A stretch of 5,715 nt of DNA, taken from the NCBI RefSeq assembly GCF_002413825.1, contig NZ_DHXT01000050.1, forward strand, positions 29,407-35,121, read 5' to 3'. Below are positions 1 to 2,989 of the stretch, piece by piece. A program made the translations under genes and the position numbers. This DNA comes from Rhodoferax sp. UBA5149 (lineage in GTDB: Bacteria; Pseudomonadota; Gammaproteobacteria; Burkholderiales; Burkholderiaceae_C). Each line of letters opens with the position of its first letter. Position 1 is the first letter of the stretch. The notes below the pieces were generated by a model, which saw only the letters and a list, made by a program, of their open reading frames with translations, ran no database searches and had not been told where the DNA came from.

Positions 1-1157
1 GCGTTCAGGGCCAGGATATTGGTCTGGAAGGCGATGCCATCGATGACGCCGATGATGTCGCTGATTTTTTTCGAGCTGACGTTGATGTCGTTCATGGTGC
101 TGATCACCTCAGAGACCACTGCGCCGCCGCGTGCCGCCACCTCGCCCGCTGATGACGCCAGCTGGTTGGCTTGTCGGGACGCCTCGGCGGTCTGCCGGAC
201 CGTGTTCGTCAACTGATCCATGCTGGTGGCGGCCCGCTGCAAGTTGCTGGCGGTCTGCTCGGTGCGCACACTGAGGTCCTGGTTGCCGGAGGCAATCTCG
301 GCACTGGCGGTTGAAATGCTGTCTGTGGAGTGCCGTACCTGGCCGACCAGATTGCCCAGCGAACGCTGCATATCGACCAGAGAACGCAGCAGCCGGGCGG
401 GTTCGTCATTCCCGCTCGAATCAACCTTCTGGTCTGTCAGATCGCCCTGCTCAATCGCCTTGGCCACTTGCTCTGCCTTGTCGATCGGTCGACAAATGGA
501 GTTCATATTCATCAGCGTCAGCGGGATGATGATGGCCAGCATCAACACCGTCATGCCAGCGATGAGCCACATCACCTGCTTGACAGTGGTCTGCAGATTG
601 TCCTGGTTGCCGTCGGCTGACGCCTGAAGGTCTTTCGCCAGATTTTTCACGCTGTCATTGGCCTTGCGGAAAATAGGTTCTATGTTGTCGATGCTGGCGG
701 CAGCCACCTGCCCAGAGGGAAAACCCATGGACTCGAGCTGGGCCGCCATGGGTGAGAATTGGGTCCGAAATTCACGCATGCCGGTCACGATTTGCTTGAG
801 CTGTTCGCGTTGCGCGTCTTTGGGTAACAGGGAATCGAGTGCCTTGGCCGCCGCGTCCATCTGCAGGTAGGACTGGTTCCACGCCTCCTTGAACACGGTT
901 GCTTCCGTGCTGTTTCCGTAGTGGATCACCATGTCCTTCTCATGGAGACGCAGGCTGGCCATGGCTTGTTGCATGCGTCCGAGCTCGGCCAAAGAGGCCA
1001 TATCCTGGCCCACCAGTTTGACGGTGATGGTGTTGGCGTAGAACTGTGCGGCCACGCCGATGGCGCCGATGGCGCCCAAGGCCAACGCCACGACGGCAAT
1101 GGCGCCCAACATGCGAAAACGGATGGTGAAGCGGCGCATCAATGTGTCAAGTTGCAT
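1..1157 (-). CDS. Methyl-accepting chemotaxis protein, C-terminus cut by window edge
   Basis: Inner-membrane chemoreceptor that would pass ligand binding to the CheA/CheW kinase complex. The frame is open from an ATG at 1157 to the left edge (385 full codons). Visible parts: a short basic N-terminus; TM1 at about residues 16-38; a mostly helical periplasmic domain (about 39-192, four-helix-bundle-like); TM2 at about 194-216; a HAMP linker from about 217 to 270 (RPIDKAEQVAKAIEQGDLT); then the cytoplasmic coiled coil. The frame ends in IDGIAFQTNILALNA, the start of the highly conserved MCP hairpin tip, so roughly the last 130 or more residues lie outside the window. The adaptation helix reads RTEQTASNLQRAATSM, where many relatives have an E-E methylation pair in place of Q-R. 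The ligand cannot be told from the sequence. The start is chosen because it gives the standard N-in/TM1 layout; the ribosome site (GGGAAC) is weak. Confidence 0.95.
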   Translation of the reverse strand, partial: MQLDTLMRRFTIRFRMLGAIAVVALALGAIGAIGVAAQFYANTITVKLVGQDMASLAELGRMQQAMASLRLHEKDMVIHYGNSTEATVFKEAWNQSYLQMDAAAKALDSLLPKDAQREQLKQIVTGMREFRTQFSPMAAQLESMGFPSGQVAAASIDNIEPIFRKANDSVKNLAKDLQASADGNQDNLQTTVKQVMWLIAGMTVLMLAIIIPLTLMNMNSICRPIDKAEQVAKAIEQGDLTDQKVDSSGNDEPARLLRSLVDMQRSLGNLVGQVRHSTDSISTASAEIASGNQDLSVRTEQTASNLQRAATSMDQLTNTVRQTAEASRQANQLASSAGEVAARGGAVVSEVISTMNDINVSSKKISDIIGVIDGIAFQTNILALN

Positions 1158-1178
1158 GAGTGTTCCCGAAAATCGAAT

Positions 1179-1201
1179 GGGCGCGAAATGCGCACGCGCC
1201 C
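1179..1201 (-). other. GC-rich hairpin in crotonase-MCP gap
   Basis: A perfect 7-bp inverted repeat (GGGCGCG / CGCGCCC) with a 9-nt loop lies 22 nt upstream of the chemoreceptor start and 84 nt after the crotonase stop, both on the minus strand. On the transcribed strand the hairpin is followed by ATTCGATTTTC, not a clean T-run. It could be a weak terminator for the crotonase gene or a structure in the chemoreceptor leader. The 127-nt gap shows no clear sigma28 (TAAA..GCCGATAA) flagellar promoter. Confidence 0.35.
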
Positions 1202-1284
1202 ACACTTTAAGCGAGTTGGCGCGTGACTTGAGGTCTGCTTGCGAAAAAGATGACGTAGATCACCTGGATTGGGCGTGGATCGTT

Positions 1285-2136
1285 CTAGGCAATATCACGA
1301 AAACTGCGCAACGCGCTTAAGGGCGGAAACTCAGCCGCGCGTTTGGTCTTCATTGCCGTCACCGCTTCGAGCACATGCCTGTTGCTCCAGATGGCGCCCT
1401 GGATCCAGCCCATTTGCTTGAGCGAATCGTCCACGGAATGGTCGCGTGTGTAGTGAATCACCTGCTTGGTGCCCCAGATGGCCACCGGCGGCTTGGCGGC
1501 GATCTCCGCCGCGCATTGCATGGCCGCGGCCAGCGTTGCCTCGGGCGTGTCGAAGACCTCGTTGACCAGGCCGTAGCCCTGTGCTTTTTGTGCGGACATG
1601 CGCCGCCCGGTGTAGGCCAGCTCTTTCACCACGGCCAGCGGAATGAGTTTGGGCAAGCGCTGCAGCGTGCCCACGTCAGCCACCATGCCAATGTTGATTT
1701 CCTGAATACAGAAGAACGCATCGGCCGTGGCGTAGCGGATGCAGCAGGCGGTCACCAGGTCCACGGCACCGCCCACGCAGCCGCCCTGGATGGCAACAAT
1801 CACGGGGATGCGCAGCGTCTCCAGCTTGGTGAAGGTGGCCTGCATGTCGGTAAGCGAGTCAAACATGGCGGCGCGGCCCTCCGGGCTTTCGTCGGCCATG
1901 GTGATGGCACCCGAGAAGGTGTCCAGCGCCATGCCGGCACTGAAATGCTTGCCGGTGCTGCTGATGACCAGCACGCGCGCCGAGCCGTCCTTGTGCAGCT
2001 GGGTCAGCACCTCGTCGAGCTCGCGCCAGAAAGTGGGGTGCATGGTGTTCATGGCCTCGGGCTTGTTCAGCACCAGATGGGCAATGTGATTTTGGGTGGA
2101 GAGGGCGAAACAGGTGAGGGGTGTGGAGGTATTCAT
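1285..2136 (-). CDS. Crotonase-fold enoyl-CoA hydratase/isomerase, probable dienoyl-CoA isomerase type
   Basis: A 283-aa cytoplasmic acyl-CoA enzyme of the crotonase superfamily, a normal length for the family. Oxyanion-hole segments are visible at residues 64-69 (HFSAGM) and around 118-124 (GGCVGGA). The next stretch follows the pattern of delta3,5-delta2,4-dienoyl-CoA isomerase (ECH1): D126 in AVDL, E146 in QEINIG and D154 in VADVGTLQRLP match the three acidic residues used by the rat enzyme. Shifting of double bonds in beta-oxidation of unsaturated fatty acids is therefore more likely than plain hydration, though the substrate is inferred. One small departure is ACCIRY where ACDIRY is usual. 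The stop is TAG. The frame stays open far upstream, but similarity begins only near residue 7 from 2136. In-frame ATGs at 2160 (291 aa) and 2199 are alternatives, and none has a good Shine-Dalgarno sequence. It is divergent from the toxin-antitoxin genes. Confidence 0.9.
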   Translation of the reverse strand: MNTSTPLTCFALSTQNHIAHLVLNKPEAMNTMHPTFWRELDEVLTQLHKDGSARVLVISSTGKHFSAGMALDTFSGAITMADESPEGRAAMFDSLTDMQATFTKLETLRIPVIVAIQGGCVGGAVDLVTACCIRYATADAFFCIQEINIGMVADVGTLQRLPKLIPLAVVKELAYTGRRMSAQKAQGYGLVNEVFDTPEATLAAAMQCAAEIAAKPPVAIWGTKQVIHYTRDHSVDDSLKQMGWIQGAIWSNRHVLEAVTAMKTKRAAEFPPLSALRSFRDIA

Positions 2137-2180
2137 CCCCAGAATGTAGTGCAAACCCATCCGCTTTTGGAGTCGCCAGC

Positions 2181-2209
2181 TTGACGCCTCTGTTTTCATG
2201 CGGCATGAT
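2181..2209 (+). promoter_or_regulatory. Candidate sigma70 promoter for the antitoxin-toxin-RM cluster
   Basis: TTGACG (2181-2186) is a 5/6 match to the -35 box. It is followed after 17 bp by CATGAT (2204-2209), a 4/6 match to the -10 box. Transcription would begin about 7-10 nt later, giving a short leader before the AGGAGG at 2226. The position, between divergent genes and just ahead of the antitoxin, fits. The crotonase gene's own promoter must lie in or near the same stretch. Assigned by eye only. Confidence 0.45.
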
Positions 2210-2219
2210 TGCATGATGC
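2203..2219. repeat. GCATGAT direct repeats, possible operator
   Basis: GCATGAT occurs twice (2203-2209 and 2211-2217), one base apart. The second copy continues into the small palindrome GCATGATGC (2211-2219). The first copy overlaps the candidate -10 box. Type II antitoxins commonly repress their own promoter through such short repeated or palindromic sites, so this is a plausible binding site for the neighbouring AbrB-like antitoxin. That role is inferred. Confidence 0.35.
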
Positions 2220-2225
2220 TATGGA

Positions 2226-2231
2226 AGGAGG
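2226..2231 (+). promoter_or_regulatory. Shine-Dalgarno site fixing the antitoxin start
   Basis: AGGAGG lies 4 nt before the ATG at 2236. The same frame is open upstream, with a TTG at 2209 and an ATG at 2221, but those have no comparable ribosome site. The AbrB-like similarity starts right after 2236, so this site decides the start. Confidence 0.75.
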
Positions 2232-2235
2232 CGTC

Positions 2236-2661
2236 ATGCTCAAGGAAGTAGGTGCCAGCGGCCAGATTTCGCTGGGTAAAAAGTACGCGGGTCAGTTGTT
2301 TGACATGCAGATCGCGGCCGACGGTGCGGTCACGCTGACACCGGTGAAAGTCGTGCCGCTGACGCAGACCGTGCAGGAAGAGCTGGCGGTTTACAAGGTG
2401 AATCCGGCAGCCGTGGGTAACGCAGACGGCTACTACACGCCCGAGCGCATGGCACGCCGCGCGGCAGCCGCTGCGCGCAGCCCGGCGCAAACGCAGGCTT
2501 TGCATGATAAATGGGAAGAGGACAACAAAGACGCCATCGAGGCCATGAACAAGCGTGTCTCCAAAATAGGCTCCATGGCCAGAAGAATTCACGAATGGCG
2601 GCAGGAGAAAGCACTGTCCGAAGCGGGCGCGGGCAATGACCCAAGTGCTGAGAGTGTCTGA
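2236..2661 (+). CDS. Antitoxin with AbrB-like N-terminus and CcdA-like C-terminus
   Basis: A 141-aa protein and probable antitoxin of the CcdB-like toxin encoded directly downstream. Residues 1-41 (GASGQISLGKKYAG, then DGAVTLTP) look like the short beta-rich swapped-hairpin DNA-binding domain of AbrB/SpoVT antitoxins. A linker follows, with an alanine/arginine-rich helix (about 66-85). Residues 92-121 align without gaps to the toxin-binding tail of F-plasmid CcdA: KWEEDN for RWKAEN, a central GSMA for GSFA, and a closing W. Classical CcdA is about 72 aa with a ribbon-helix-helix N-terminus, so a different DNA-binding head seems to have been joined to a CcdA-type tail. The stop TGA (2659-2661) shares its A with the toxin ATG, giving translational coupling. 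Expected role: bind and neutralise the toxin and repress the shared promoter. The domain calls are from pattern recognition, not a profile search. Confidence 0.8.
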   Translation: MLKEVGASGQISLGKKYAGQLFDMQIAADGAVTLTPVKVVPLTQTVQEELAVYKVNPAAVGNADGYYTPERMARRAAAAARSPAQTQALHDKWEEDNKDAIEAMNKRVSKIGSMARRIHEWRQEKALSEAGAGNDPSAESV

Positions 2662-2975
2662 TGGCGCAATTTGATGTGTACACCAATCCGATTGTCAAAT
2701 TACGTGAGAGTCACCCTTATGTCATGGTGATTCAGAGCCACTTTCTGAAGCGACCCATTGCCGTTATGGCAATCCCGCTCGCTCGAATGGACGAAGACAC
2801 CAGCCCGGTAACGACATTGAATCCACGACTCGATGTCGCTGGCGAAACGTTGGTACTTGAAACCCTGACTATCGGCTCCTATGAGCCGGGCGACCTGCGC
2901 CGCCCCGTTGCCAACTTGCAAGCCGACGCCACAGCGGTTTGGGACGCCCTGGACTTCGCCCTGCACGGCCACTGA
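2661..2975 (+). CDS. CcdB family toxin
   Basis: A 104-aa protein, close to the 101 aa of F-plasmid CcdB. Family marks: the N-terminal QFDVYTNP (CcdB has QFKVYTYK), VMVIQS then AIPLAR in the middle (VDVQS and VIPLA in CcdB), NPRLDVAGETLVLETLTI for the PVVHIGDESWRMMTTDM stretch, and a C-terminal helix with VANLQADATAVWDALDFAL. CcdB poisons the GyrA subunit of DNA gyrase and needs its last W-G-I residues to kill. Here the chain ends in LHGH, so gyrase poisoning should not be assumed. The start overlaps the antitoxin stop by one base and has only a weak ribosome site, which fits coupled translation. The restriction-modification gene begins 14 nt downstream, with no terminator in the gap. Confidence 0.88.
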   Translation: MAQFDVYTNPIVKLRESHPYVMVIQSHFLKRPIAVMAIPLARMDEDTSPVTTLNPRLDVAGETLVLETLTIGSYEPGDLRRPVANLQADATAVWDALDFALHGH

Positions 2976-2989
2976 CACCCGGACCACGC

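Noticed and set aside
1375..2184. 269-aa plus-strand open frame
   Set aside because: It is the antisense shadow of the crotonase gene, with glycine/histidine-rich shadow composition and no recognisable domain.
2137..2592. N-terminal extension of the crotonase frame to a 435-aa protein
   Set aside because: The extension is arginine-, histidine- and cysteine-rich with no family similarity and is fully antisense to the antitoxin gene, which has a strong ribosome site. Crotonases are about 260-290 aa.
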